From assembly GCA_051646105.1 (NCBI GenBank), contig JBOFCO010000082.1, positions 1 to 34,444 of the forward strand: 34,444 nt of DNA, in the 5' to 3' direction. Position 1 is the stretch's first letter. Every line of letters begins with the position of its first letter. The notes beneath the pieces are model-generated. The model searched no databases, had not been told where the DNA came from, and was given only the letters and a program-made list of their open reading frames with translations. Position numbers and translations under genes: made by a program. The DNA is from JBOFCO01 sp051646105. Lineage in GTDB: Bacteria > Pseudomonadota > Alphaproteobacteria > Rhodobacterales > Rhodobacteraceae. This document shows, piece by piece, positions 25,999 through 34,412 of this stretch.

Positions 25999-28437
25999 CT
26001 ACAGGGCTGAGGTGATCGACCAGATTTCGTCCATGTAACCACGTATCGAGCGATCAGAGGAAAAGAATCCCATCCGCGCGGTATTCAGCGCGGCCATTTT
26101 CATCCAACGGGCGCTGTCACGATAGGCGACATCCACTTCTGCCTGCGCGCGCAGATAGTCGGCGAAATCGGAAGCCACGAGGAAATAGTCGTGCCGCCAG
26201 ATGCGGTCGACAACGCCATGATACCGATCCGGCTGTTCCGGGCTGAAACGCCCCTCGACCAGCATCTGAAGCACGTCCTTCAGCGGTTGGCAGCTTTCTA
26301 TCGCGTGACGGGCGTGTTCCACGTTCTTGCGACGTTCGATCACCTGATCTGCGGTCATGCCGAACAGAAAGAAATTCTCGGCCCCGACCTGTTCGCGGAT
26401 TTCCACGTTGGCCCCGTCCAGTGTGCCGATGGTCAGCGCGCCGTTCATGGCGAACTTCATGTTGCCGGTGCCGGATGCTTCCTTGCCCGCCGTGGAAATC
26501 TGTTCCGACAGATCGGCAGCGGGGATCAGCTTTTCCGCCATCGAGACATTATAGTTCGCCGGATAGATCACTTTCAGGCGATCCCCGATCACGGGGTCGT
26601 TGTTCACGAGCCGCGCGACATCGTTGATGAGATGCACGATTTCCTTGGCAACGGCATAGCCGGGTGCCGATTTACCACCAAAGATCTTTACCCGTGGCAC
26701 CCAGTCTGCTTTTGGAGCGCGACGGATCGCATCCCATTGCGCGATGGTTTGCAGGATGTTCAGCAGCTGCCGCTTGTATTCGTGAATACGTTTCACCTGC
26801 ACATCGAACAGCGCATCGGGGCTGACCGTCACGCCGCAGGTTTCCGCAATCCAGTCGGCCAATGCGGCCTTGTTCTGTCGCTTGGCCGCCGCGAAGCCAT
26901 CAAGGAATGCCTTGTCATTCACATGGCCTTCCAGCTTGCGCAGTTTGTCCAGATCATCTTCCCAGCCGGCGCCGACCGTATCGGTTATCAGTTTCGACAG
27001 GGCCGGATTCGCCAGCTTCATCCAGCGGCGGGGGGTGACGCCGTTGGTCTGGTTGATGATCCGCCCCGGATGCAGTCGGTCGAGATCGGGGAACAGGTTC
27101 TTCTTCACCAGTTCGGTGTGCAGCGCCGAAACACCGTTCACCTTGTGCGACATGATGAAGGCAAGCTCGCCCATCTTCACTTCGTTGTTGGCGACGACGG
27201 ACACATGCGCGGGCCGCCTGGGATAATTGCGGCGGTGCCAGTCATCGATACGCTCGATGATCTGCATGTGACGCGGCAACACGGTGCCCATCAGATAGGT
27301 CGACCAGCGCTCCAGCGCCTCGGGCAGAAGGGTGTGGTTGGTATACCCCAGTGTGGCCTGTGCAGTTTCAACCGCATCGTCGAAACCCATACCATGATCG
27401 TCGGTAAGCAGGCGCACCAGTTCCGGCCCTGCCAATGCGGGGTGGGTGTCGTTCATCTGGATCGCCACCTTGCCGGGCAGGCCGCGCATGTCGTCATGTG
27501 CCTTGCGGTAACGGCGGATGATGTCTTGCAGCGCGGCGGAGGTCAGGAAGAATTCCTGTTTCAGGCGCAGTTCCTTGCCAGCAAAGGTCGTATCGTCCGG
27601 ATAAAGCACCCGGCTGATGGTGCGGGCCAGCGCCTCCGGTTCTGCCGCAGCGGCATAGTCGCCCCTGTTGAATCGTTCCAGATCGAACAGCGTCGTGGGT
27701 TTCGCCCCCCACAGACGCAGGGTATTCGCCCATTTGCCCTGCCAGCCGACAACCGGGGTATCATAGGCAGATGCGATGACGCTTTCACCGGGCTGCCATA
27801 CTTCCTTGCCGTCGCGCGTCTGCACGCTTCCCTTGAAGCTGATCGTATAGGCGCTTTCAGGCCGCTCGAACTCCCAGGGATGGCGCTGGGTCAGCCAGTC
27901 CTCCGGCGCTTCTACCTGGCGACCGCCCTCGAACCGCTGGCGGAACAGCCCGTGTTCATAGCGGATACCGTAGCCATAGGCGGGGCAACCTACCGTCGAC
28001 ATAGATTCCAGATAGCAAGCCGCCAGACGACCAAGCCCGCCGTTGCCCAGTGCGGCGTCCGGCTCATCCTCGACCACGGCATGGAAATCCGCGCCAAGCC
28101 CGGCCATCGCCGCCTCTGCCTCTTCCCGCAGGCCGAGGTTGATCGCAGCATCTTCCAGGATTCGGCCGATCAGGAATTCCATCGAAAGGTAATAAACACG
28201 CTTGCGATCTTCGGCGTAGGTGCGGCGGGTCGAACGGAACCACGGCTCCACAATCCTGTCGCGCAAGGCCAGGGACAGCGCCATGCGCCAGTCATACAGG
28301 CTTGCATGCGGCGCATCCTTGCCGATGGAATATTGCAGGTGATGCAGTATGGCCGACTGGAGCGTGCTGCCGAGGGGGGAGTTATAGGTCAATTCGTCTT
28401 CTCGCCTTGGTGGCGCGGCCTGATGACCGCCATCCAC
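25999..28437 (-). CDS. glgP: Glycogen/maltodextrin phosphorylase
   Basis: An 812-residue PLP-dependent GT35 enzyme releasing glucose-1-P from glycogen. The PLP motif EASGTGNMKFAMNGALT carries the Schiff-base lysine K661. Other conserved segments are YLSMEFLIGR, DAALGNGGLGRLAACYLESM, GYGIRYEHGLF, QMNDTHPALA and VKRIHEYKRQLLN. The length is as in E. coli GlgP. The start used is GTG 28437, but TTG within EDELTYNSP about 16 codons on is possible; neither has a strong ribosome-binding site. It is the first gene of the glg operon, behind palindromes at 28493-28504 and 28529-28540. Confidence 0.94.
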   Translation of the reverse strand: MDGGHQAAPPRREDELTYNSPLGSTLQSAILHHLQYSIGKDAPHASLYDWRMALSLALRDRIVEPWFRSTRRTYAEDRKRVYYLSMEFLIGRILEDAAINLGLREEAEAAMAGLGADFHAVVEDEPDAALGNGGLGRLAACYLESMSTVGCPAYGYGIRYEHGLFRQRFEGGRQVEAPEDWLTQRHPWEFERPESAYTISFKGSVQTRDGKEVWQPGESVIASAYDTPVVGWQGKWANTLRLWGAKPTTLFDLERFNRGDYAAAAEPEALARTISRVLYPDDTTFAGKELRLKQEFFLTSAALQDIIRRYRKAHDDMRGLPGKVAIQMNDTHPALAGPELVRLLTDDHGMGFDDAVETAQATLGYTNHTLLPEALERWSTYLMGTVLPRHMQIIERIDDWHRRNYPRRPAHVSVVANNEVKMGELAFIMSHKVNGVSALHTELVKKNLFPDLDRLHPGRIINQTNGVTPRRWMKLANPALSKLITDTVGAGWEDDLDKLRKLEGHVNDKAFLDGFAAAKRQNKAALADWIAETCGVTVSPDALFDVQVKRIHEYKRQLLNILQTIAQWDAIRRAPKADWVPRVKIFGGKSAPGYAVAKEIVHLINDVARLVNNDPVIGDRLKVIYPANYNVSMAEKLIPAADLSEQISTAGKEASGTGNMKFAMNGALTIGTLDGANVEIREQVGAENFFLFGMTADQVIERRKNVEHARHAIESCQPLKDVLQMLVEGRFSPEQPDRYHGVVDRIWRHDYFLVASDFADYLRAQAEVDVAYRDSARWMKMAALNTARMGFFSSDRSIRGYMDEIWSITSAL

Positions 28438-28492
28438 GGAATTCTGCCCCGCTGCTTGCAGAAAGCAAGGTAAAGCGCAGCATGTTCGCCAC

Positions 28493-28504
28493 GTTAGCGC
28501 TACC
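28493..28504. promoter_or_regulatory. LacI-like palindrome, glgP-proximal (GTTAGCGCTACC)
   Basis: The core TAGCGCTA (28495-28502) is a perfect palindrome centred on CG, the usual centre of LacI-family operators. It lies 56 bases upstream of the glgP start. With the stronger site 24 bases away it could form a pair of operators; the assignment is inference. Confidence 0.4.
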
Positions 28505-28528
28505 AGACTGAGGCATGCAAAGCAAGTT

Positions 28529-28540
28529 CAAAGCGCTTTG
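28529..28540. promoter_or_regulatory. LacI-like palindrome upstream of glgP (CAAAGCGCTTTG)
   Basis: A perfect 12-bp palindrome embedded in the near-symmetric TTCAAAGCGCTTTGGAA. AAAGCGCTTT is the classical core of LacI-family sugar-regulator sites, including alpha-glucoside regulators. It stands 92 bases ahead of glgP and directly after the rmlA end. No LacI-type gene is in the window, so the regulator would be encoded elsewhere. Confidence 0.5.
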
Positions 28541-28556
28541 GAAACGTGGCAGACTT

Positions 28557-28572
28557 GGGCGATTACTCGCCC
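28557..28572 (-). other. Short hairpin spanning the rmlA stop codon
   Basis: GGGCGA-TTAC-TCGCCC is a perfect 6-bp stem whose loop contains the rmlA TAA stop. No T tract follows on the minus strand, so strong termination between rmlA and glgP is doubtful and read-through into the glg operon is possible. Confidence 0.35.
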
Positions 28573-29456
28573 CTGCCGTCTTTGGCTACCTGAAGCAGAT
28601 ATCGGCCATATTGTGTCTTGAGATACGGTTTCGCCAGCTTTTCAAGCGCTCCGGCCTCGATCCAGCCATTCAGGAATGCGATTTCTTCCGGGCAGCCGAC
28701 TTTCAGGTTCTGCCTGTGTTCGATCGTGCGGATGAAATCGGCCGCCTCCAGCAAGCTTTCATGCGTCCCCGTATCAAGCCAGGCGAATCCCCGGCCTAGG
28801 CGTTCGACACTCAGCGCGCCGTCGGCATGATAGGCGTTCAGAAGATCGGTGATCTCCAGCTCTCCGCGCGGCGAGGGCTTGATCGCCCTTGCACGCTTGG
28901 GCGCATCGCCATCCAGGTAGTAAATGCCCGTAACCGCATAGTTCGATTTCGGTTTTTCCGGCTTCTCGACGATGGAAAGCACCTTTCCGGTCGCATCGAA
29001 TTCGACCACACCATAGCGTTCCGGATCACTGACCCGATAGCCGAACACCGTGCCGCCCTTTTGCCGGGCATCTGCGGCCTTCAGCTTGTCGGAAAGTCCT
29101 TCGCCAAAAAACACATTGTCACCCAGCACCATGGCCGAAGGCGCACCATCCAGGAAATCCTCGGCCAGAAGATAGGCCTGCGCCAACCCGTCGGGCGAGG
29201 GCTGTTCGATATATTCGAACCGCATGCCCCAATCGCTGCCATCGCCCAGAAGCGCGCGGAACTGCGGCAGATCGCGGGGCGTGGAAATGATCGCCACTTC
29301 GCGGATATGGGACAGCATCAGCACCGACAGCGGGTAATAGATCATCGGCTTGTCATAAAGCGGCAGCATCTGCTTCGACACGGCATGGGTGATCGGGTAA
29401 AGCCGCGTGCCGGAACCGCCCGCCAGAATGATGCCCTTGCGCGATTTCACGGTCAT
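28563..29456 (-). CDS. rmlA: Glucose-1-phosphate thymidylyltransferase
   Basis: A 297-residue enzyme that condenses glucose-1-P with dTTP to dTDP-glucose, the entry to dTDP-L-rhamnose. The nucleotide-binding loop GGSGTRLYP (residues 13-21), SKQMLPLYDKPMIYYPL, LGDNVFFG and the EKPEKPKSNYAVTGIYYLD region are typical of RmlA. The length is standard. Its ATG overlaps the rmlD stop (ATGA). As the last rml gene, it ends 125 bases before glgP. It shares glucose-1-P with GlgC and GlgP. Confidence 0.95.
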   Translation of the reverse strand: MTVKSRKGIILAGGSGTRLYPITHAVSKQMLPLYDKPMIYYPLSVLMLSHIREVAIISTPRDLPQFRALLGDGSDWGMRFEYIEQPSPDGLAQAYLLAEDFLDGAPSAMVLGDNVFFGEGLSDKLKAADARQKGGTVFGYRVSDPERYGVVEFDATGKVLSIVEKPEKPKSNYAVTGIYYLDGDAPKRARAIKPSPRGELEITDLLNAYHADGALSVERLGRGFAWLDTGTHESLLEAADFIRTIEHRQNLKVGCPEEIAFLNGWIEAGALEKLAKPYLKTQYGRYLLQVAKDGRGE

Positions 29457-30325
29457 TTCGATGTCTCCAGTTCCTTGAGCACGCGGGCAAGGCCCATCTG
29501 CCAGTCGGGTTGTTCGATGCCATAGGTCGCCTTGACGCGCGTGCAGTCCAGAACGGAGTTCGGGGGGCGCACGGCGGGCGTCGGATAGGCTGATGTGGGT
29601 ATGCGTTTTACCGTCGGCTTCTTCGGCAGGCTGCTGCCAGCAAAGATCGCTTCGGCAAAATCAGCCCATGTGCAGGCGGGCGAACCCGCGTAATGGAAGG
29701 TGCCTGAAACGCCGCGACCGTCATGGAAAGCCTGCGCGATGGTCACCAGCGTCAGCGCGATATCCGCCGCCGCCGTTGGCCCGCCGCGCTGGTCGTCAAC
29801 GACGGTCAGTTCGTTGCGCAGGGCACCGTGGTGCAGCATGGTCTTGACGAAATTCTTGCCATGCGCGGAAAAAACCCATGCCGTGCGCAGGATGACATGA
29901 TCACCCCCGGCTGCGCGCACCTGCTCCTCACCCGACAGTTTGGTGCGGCCATAGGCACCAAGCGGGCCGGTGGCCATATCCTCGGTCCAGGGGTCTGTGC
30001 CGCCGCCTGGAAAAACATAATCGGTCGAGATGTGCAGGAACGGCAGACCGCGCGCCGCGGCCGCCCGCGCCATTGCACCGGGCGCATCGCCATTCACAAG
30101 CTGCGCCGTCGCTTCATCCGTTTCGGCAGCATCGACAGCCGTATAGGCCGCAGCGTTGATAATGATGTCAGCATCCGTGCGGGCGACTATGTCGGCACAG
30201 GCAGAAGGATCGGTCAGGTCGGCACGATTGCGGCCCATATAGTCCGCATCGATCCCGCGCACGGGTGTGGCGCGGGCAAGTTCCGTTGCCACCTGCCCCG
30301 TCCGCCCGAAGACCAGCAGCTTCAT
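29453..30325 (-). CDS. rmlD: dTDP-4-dehydrorhamnose reductase
   Basis: A 290-residue short-chain dehydrogenase that reduces dTDP-4-keto-L-rhamnose to dTDP-L-rhamnose. The cofactor motif GRTGQVA (residues 7-13), the STDYVF segment (100-105) and the catalytic pair Y125-xxx-K129 (YGRTK) are present. Start ATG 30325 (MKLLVFG) overlaps the rmlB stop by ATGA; the open frame extends further upstream, but those residues are antisense-like and within rmlB. It also overlaps rmlA at its end. Confidence 0.94.
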   Translation of the reverse strand: MKLLVFGRTGQVATELARATPVRGIDADYMGRNRADLTDPSACADIVARTDADIIINAAAYTAVDAAETDEATAQLVNGDAPGAMARAAAARGLPFLHISTDYVFPGGGTDPWTEDMATGPLGAYGRTKLSGEEQVRAAGGDHVILRTAWVFSAHGKNFVKTMLHHGALRNELTVVDDQRGGPTAAADIALTLVTIAQAFHDGRGVSGTFHYAGSPACTWADFAEAIFAGSSLPKKPTVKRIPTSAYPTPAVRPPNSVLDCTRVKATYGIEQPDWQMGLARVLKELETSK

Positions 30326-31365
30326 GCCTTGGCCCCAAGCCGCTGGCCGACGCCTTCGCGATCCTGAAGCGCCCGCCACCATTCCTCGTTCGCCAGATAC
30401 CAGTCGACAGTCTTTTCCAAGCCCTGTTCGACCGTGACCGAGGGCCGCCAGCCCAGTTCCTCGCGGATGCGGGAAGGGTCGATGGCATAGCGCGCATCGT
30501 GGCCGGGTCGGTCCGTTACAAAGGTGATCTGGTCAGCATAGGAACCCTTGGTCTTCGGTTTCCGCCGGTCGAGGATTTCGCAGATCGTGCGCACAAGATC
30601 GATGTTGCGGCGTTCGTTTTCGCCACCGATGTTGTAGCTGCGCCCGACCGTGCCCTTCTGCACGACCAACAGCAGCGCGTCGGCGTGATCCTCGACATAC
30701 AGCCAGTCGCGGACGTTTTCGCCCTTGCCGTAAACCGGGATCGGCTGCCCCGCCAGCGCCTTCAGGATCACGACCGGGATCAGCTTTTCGGGGAAGTGGA
30801 ACGGGCCGTAATTGTTGGAACAATTGGTCAGCACCACGGGCAGACCATAGGTTTCGTGCCAGGCCCGCACCAGATGGTCGGATGCCGCCTTGGATGCCGA
30901 ATAGGGGCTGCGCGGATCGTAGGGCGTAGTTTCGGTAAATTGGCCTTCGTCCCCCAGTGACCCGAACACTTCGTCGGTCGAGATGTGGTGGAAACGGAAA
31001 TCCGCAGGCCTGCCCTGTGCAACCCAATAGGCGCGGGCAGCTTCCAGCATGGTGTAGGTGCCGGTGATGTTCGTCTCGATAAACGCCGACGGCCCGTCGA
31101 TCGACCGGTCGACATGGCTTTCGGCAGCCAGATGCATGATCGCATCGGGCTTGTGCTTTGCCAGAATGGCATCCATTGCCGCGCGGTCGCAGATATCGGC
31201 CTGTTCGAATGAATAATTGGGGCTGTTCGCCACCGACTTCACATTGTCGATACAGCCCGCATAGGTCAGCTTGTCGACGTTGACGACGGCATGGCCATCA
31301 CGGATGGCCTGACGCACCACGGCAGAACCGATGAACCCGGCGCCGCCGGTGACGAGAAGTTTCAT
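30322..31365 (-). CDS. rmlB: dTDP-glucose 4,6-dehydratase
   Basis: A 347-residue extended short-chain dehydrogenase that converts dTDP-glucose to dTDP-4-keto-6-deoxyglucose with bound NAD+. GGAGFIGS (residues 7-14), the STDEVFG catalytic segment with T130-D131-E132, and Y155-xxx-K159 (YSASK) are present, with NNYGPFHFPEKLIP and GENVRDWLYVEDHADAL further on. Its start ATG overlaps the rmlC stop; GGAGGG lies ahead. It belongs to the coupled rmlC-B-D-A block. Confidence 0.95.
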   Translation of the reverse strand: MKLLVTGGAGFIGSAVVRQAIRDGHAVVNVDKLTYAGCIDNVKSVANSPNYSFEQADICDRAAMDAILAKHKPDAIMHLAAESHVDRSIDGPSAFIETNITGTYTMLEAARAYWVAQGRPADFRFHHISTDEVFGSLGDEGQFTETTPYDPRSPYSASKAASDHLVRAWHETYGLPVVLTNCSNNYGPFHFPEKLIPVVILKALAGQPIPVYGKGENVRDWLYVEDHADALLLVVQKGTVGRSYNIGGENERRNIDLVRTICEILDRRKPKTKGSYADQITFVTDRPGHDARYAIDPSRIREELGWRPSVTVEQGLEKTVDWYLANEEWWRALQDREGVGQRLGAKA

Positions 31366-31931
31366 TTGCCGCCCTCCCAGACGAACGGGCTGTCGAAGTT
31401 TTTCAGGAATGGCGCCTTGGCATCCTTTTCCGAAAGGATGGCACTGCCGGCATCAATGCCCCAGTCGATGCCAATGTCGGGGTCATCGAAGCGTACCGAA
31501 CCATCGCAATCAGGCGCATAGACGTCAGAGCATTTGTAAAGCAGTTCGCTGTTCGGGGCGCGGGTTGCGAAGCCGTGCAGAAACCCCTTGGGGATCAGCA
31601 ACTGCCGCCCGTTTTCCGCAGACAGTTCCACACCGATCCATTTACCATAGGTGGGCGAACCCTTGCGAATATCCACCGCCACGTCGAACACCACGCCCAC
31701 ACCGCAACGAACCAACTTGTCCTGCGCGTGGGGCGGCGATTGGAAATGCAGTCCGCGCACCGTGCCGACAGTGGCGGACATGGAGTGGTTGTCCTGCACG
31801 AAATCCATATCGATGCCGTTGGCGGCAAGGGTCTGGCGATTCCACACCTCGGAAAACCAGCCGCGGGAATCGCCGAAACGGCGGGGCGTCAGGATAAGAA
31901 CGCCGGGTAGGTCAGTCTGCTCGATCTGCAT
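31362..31931 (-). CDS. rmlC: dTDP-4-dehydrorhamnose 3,5-epimerase
   Basis: A 189-residue cupin epimerase, third step of dTDP-L-rhamnose synthesis. Conserved QDNHSMS, RGLHFQ (H62), KLVRC (K72), VFDVAVDIRKGSPTYGKW (D83) and PKGFLHGFAT (H119) match the RmlC active site. The length is normal. It is the first gene of the rml operon, starting at ATG 31931. The start has only a loose ribosome-binding site (CAGG). Confidence 0.95.
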   Translation of the reverse strand: MQIEQTDLPGVLILTPRRFGDSRGWFSEVWNRQTLAANGIDMDFVQDNHSMSATVGTVRGLHFQSPPHAQDKLVRCGVGVVFDVAVDIRKGSPTYGKWIGVELSAENGRQLLIPKGFLHGFATRAPNSELLYKCSDVYAPDCDGSVRFDDPDIGIDWGIDAGSAILSEKDAKAPFLKNFDSPFVWEGGK

Positions 31932-32254
31932 GGGTCAGGTCGCCTGTTGGTTCGGTTCAGGCTGGTCGGCGTAATCGTATTGCACGGCAAGGGGCTTTTT
32001 CTGCGCTGCCGCATCCGCTGCCCCGCAGCGTGGGCTTTGCACAGAATGCAGGGCAGTGGTAAGCCTCATCTCGTGAACCGTCGTCTTGCACCAACCAACC
32101 CCGTGGGGTTGCTACACCAAAGCCCAATCCCGCGAAACTGGCAATTTTGCGGCAATGCAGCGGAAAACCGCCACGGACCGTGTTGAAAAAGGAAACGATG
32201 CAATGATGACGCAGTTCTGCAACCGACCGGTGACGCGTAAGAGGTATTTTGATT
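31932..32254. other. Divergent intergenic region, rml operon versus exopolysaccharide genes
   Basis: This 323-base stretch holds no credible gene. It contains CAACCCC-GT-GGGGTTG (32096-32111), a perfect 7-base inverted repeat, and the shorter repeats CGCTGC-CCC-GCAGCG (near 32026-32040) and CACGG-A-CCGTG (32172-32182). It must carry both promoters, but no consensus sigma-70 boxes stand out. The part just before the plus-strand gene is richer in A and T. Confidence 0.5.
32096..32111. promoter_or_regulatory. Perfect inverted repeat CAACCCC-GT-GGGGTTG
   Basis: Seven-base arms with a two-base spacer lie near the middle of the divergent gap. It is a candidate operator shared by the rml operon and the acyltransferase gene; as RNA it would only form a 6-bp stem with a tetraloop. 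The binding protein is unknown. Confidence 0.35.
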
Positions 32255-32746
32255 ATGACTGAGCTGAAGAAGGCAAAGAAGCGGGGGTTGAACCGTCTTC
32301 TGGGCTTCCGCAGGATCATCGTCGATACGAAGAGATGGTATCTGAATCGTATCTGGGGCATGGACATTCACCCCACGGCGCAGTTTTCCCTGTCCACGAA
32401 ATTCGACCGCACTTTTTCAAAAGGCGTGCATGTCGGAGAGCATTCCTATGTCGCTTTCGAGTCGCGAATCCTGACGCATGACCGCACGCGGGGGCTGTAT
32501 CTGCACACCCGAATCGGGCGAAATTGCTTCATCGGCGGGCGCAGCCTGATCCTTCCCGGTGTCGAAATTGGCGACAATTGTGTTATTGGCGCGGGTTCTG
32601 TTGTCACCAAGTCCATCCCCCCCAGATCCGTCGCGGCGGGCAATCCCGCCCGTGTGCTGCGCAGCGGCATAGAGGTGGGCGAATACGGTCGTTTCGCCGA
32701 TGCTGACGCAACGGAAAGCGCACTGGTTGAACAGGGTGCGGCCTGA
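32255..32746 (+). CDS. Hexapeptide-repeat (left-handed beta-helix) acyltransferase
   Basis: A 163-residue protein, probably transferring an acetyl group to a sugar of a surface polysaccharide. The hexapeptide repeats run from MDIHPTAQFSLSTKF through LHTRIGRNCFIGGRSLILPGVEIGDNCVIGAGSVVTKSIPP to SVAAGNPARVLRSG, the usual WcaF-like end. A basic N-terminus (KKAKKRGLNRLLG) precedes the helix. Start ATG 32255 has AAGAGG ten bases upstream. It stands ahead of manC, with 146 bases between. The acceptor sugar cannot be told. Confidence 0.8.
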   Translation: MTELKKAKKRGLNRLLGFRRIIVDTKRWYLNRIWGMDIHPTAQFSLSTKFDRTFSKGVHVGEHSYVAFESRILTHDRTRGLYLHTRIGRNCFIGGRSLILPGVEIGDNCVIGAGSVVTKSIPPRSVAAGNPARVLRSGIEVGEYGRFADADATESALVEQGAA

Positions 32747-32892
32747 GTGTAAGGCGCAGCCAAACGCCATGAACGGTTGATCGCGGGTCCACAACCCCGT
32801 CGAATTTCCACGTTTATGCCACAAATATGAAACAATCTTTGGTCATCCCGCCAAAGAGCAGAAATCAGATCGAAGTTGGAAAAGTGACCATC

Positions 32893-34317
32893 ATGTCTGT
32901 CCCCACCATTCATCCCGTCATCCTTTGCGGCGGTTCCGGCACCCGGCTGTGGCCTTCGTCGCGACGCGCCTATCCGAAGCAGTTCACGACGATTTTCGGC
33001 GATGAAAGCCTGTTTCAGGCCACTTTGAAGCGCTTTGGCGCGCCGGGTTTTGCCGCGCCGCTGGTGATGACAAATGCCGATTTCCGGTTTCTGGCGACAG
33101 AGCAATGCAAGGATGCCGGCCTGCTTGATGCACGCATCGTGATCGAACCGGCCCTGCGTGACACTGCACCGGCGATCCTGACCGCTGCCCTGATGCATGA
33201 ATCCGACCCGGACGCGATGTTGTTCGTGGCGCCATCCGATCATGTCATCGCAGATGTATCCGCCTTTCACACAGCGATTGCCGAGGGTGCAAAGGCTGCC
33301 GCAACGGGCAGGCTTGTCACCTTTGGCATCACGCCGGACCGTCCTGAAACCGCCTTTGGCTATCTGGAACTGGATGCGCCTCCAAAGGATTCAACTGCGG
33401 TTCCGCTGAAAAGCTTTACCGAAAAGCCGAATGCCGAAAAAGCGCAGGCCATGCTGGAAACGGGTCGTTACCTGTGGAACGGCGGGATGTTCCTGTTCCG
33501 CGTCCGCGACATTCTGGCTGCCTTTGAAAAGCACGCGCCGGACCTGCTTGCCCCCTGTCGCGATGCCATCCGCAATGGCGCAGAGGATCTGGGTTTCTTC
33601 CGGCTTGCGGAAGCAGACTATGCGAAATCCCGTGCGATTTCATTTGACTACGCCGTCATGGAACGCGCGGACAATGTTGCCGCCGTACCATTCTCTGGCG
33701 GGTGGTCAGATCTTGGAAGCTGGGACGCCCTGTGGAAGGCGCTGGAACCCGACGCGCAGGGTGTCGTCACGACTGGCGCGGCGACGGCTGTCGATTGCCA
33801 GAACACCCTTCTGCGGTCGGAAGATGACAACGTGCGCCTTGTCGGTGTCGGGCTGAAGAACATCGCCGCCGTCGCCATGCGCGATGCCGTGCTGGTCGTC
33901 GACATGGGGGCCAGCCAGAAGGTCAAGGAAGCGGTCAACGCGCTGAAGTCACTGAAGGCCAAGCAGGCGGAAGAATATCCCCGATACTACCGCCCGTGGG
34001 GCTGGTATGAAACCCTGTGCCTCGACACCCGTTTTCAGGTCAAGCGGATCATGGTGAAACCCGGCGGGGTGCTGTCGCTGCAAAGCCACATGCACCGGTC
34101 GGAACACTGGGTGGTCGTCAGCGGCACCGCCGAGGTGACCACAGGCGACGAGACAAGGCTGCTGACCGAAAACCAGTCGGTCTACATCCCCTTGGGCACA
34201 ATTCATCGCATGGCCAACCGTGGCAAGCTGCCGATGTATCTGATCGAGGTGCAAACCGGCGCATACTTGGGCGAGGATGACATCATTCGTTACGAGGACG
34301 TCTACAATCGTAGCTGA
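32893..34317 (+). CDS. manC: Mannose-1-phosphate guanylyltransferase / mannose-6-phosphate isomerase
   Basis: A 474-residue bifunctional enzyme. The N-terminal pyrophosphorylase has GGSGTRLWPSSRRAYPKQF (about residues 13-31), FVAPSDH and the FTEKP segment. The C-terminal isomerase cupin has RPWGWYETL, VKRIMVKPGGVLSLQSHMHRSEHWVVVSGTA and the IPLGTIHRMAN metal region. It makes GDP-mannose from mannose-1-P and interconverts mannose-6-P and fructose-6-P, like AlgA/XanB/ManC. ATG 32893 is preferred; an upstream in-frame ATG at 32827 adds residues without family resemblance. It is followed by a dehydrogenase gene and probably belongs to an exopolysaccharide cluster. Confidence 0.92.
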   Translation: MSVPTIHPVILCGGSGTRLWPSSRRAYPKQFTTIFGDESLFQATLKRFGAPGFAAPLVMTNADFRFLATEQCKDAGLLDARIVIEPALRDTAPAILTAALMHESDPDAMLFVAPSDHVIADVSAFHTAIAEGAKAAATGRLVTFGITPDRPETAFGYLELDAPPKDSTAVPLKSFTEKPNAEKAQAMLETGRYLWNGGMFLFRVRDILAAFEKHAPDLLAPCRDAIRNGAEDLGFFRLAEADYAKSRAISFDYAVMERADNVAAVPFSGGWSDLGSWDALWKALEPDAQGVVTTGAATAVDCQNTLLRSEDDNVRLVGVGLKNIAAVAMRDAVLVVDMGASQKVKEAVNALKSLKAKQAEEYPRYYRPWGWYETLCLDTRFQVKRIMVKPGGVLSLQSHMHRSEHWVVVSGTAEVTTGDETRLLTENQSVYIPLGTIHRMANRGKLPMYLIEVQTGAYLGEDDIIRYEDVYNRS

Positions 34318-34358
34318 TCGGGCGAACTGTTGCCGAGCAAGTTGGATTACCCCTTGAA

Positions 34359-34394
34359 CCGGATGCGGCGTCGCAGCATTGAACCCGCGTCCGG
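34359..34394 (+). promoter_or_regulatory. Hairpin upstream of the nucleotide-sugar dehydrogenase gene
   Basis: CCGGATGCGG and CCGCGTCCGG pair over 10 bp (one G-U) around a 16-base loop, 18 bases before the start codon at 34413. There is no T tract. It may be a processing or attenuating element between manC and the next gene. Confidence 0.45.
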
Positions 34395-34412
34395 ATGTGT
34401 GAAGGAAAGAGC

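Noticed and set aside
26191..28473. A 760-codon open frame on the plus strand opposite glgP
   Set aside because: It is antisense to a full, motif-complete GlgP and its translation is rich in His, Arg and Gln without recognisable domains; long antisense frames are expected in GC-rich genes.
32827..32892. Upstream ATG for manC
   Set aside because: No ribosome-binding site, and the extra 22 residues do not resemble ManC N-termini; ATG 32893 leads directly into the conserved VILCGGSGTRLWP region.
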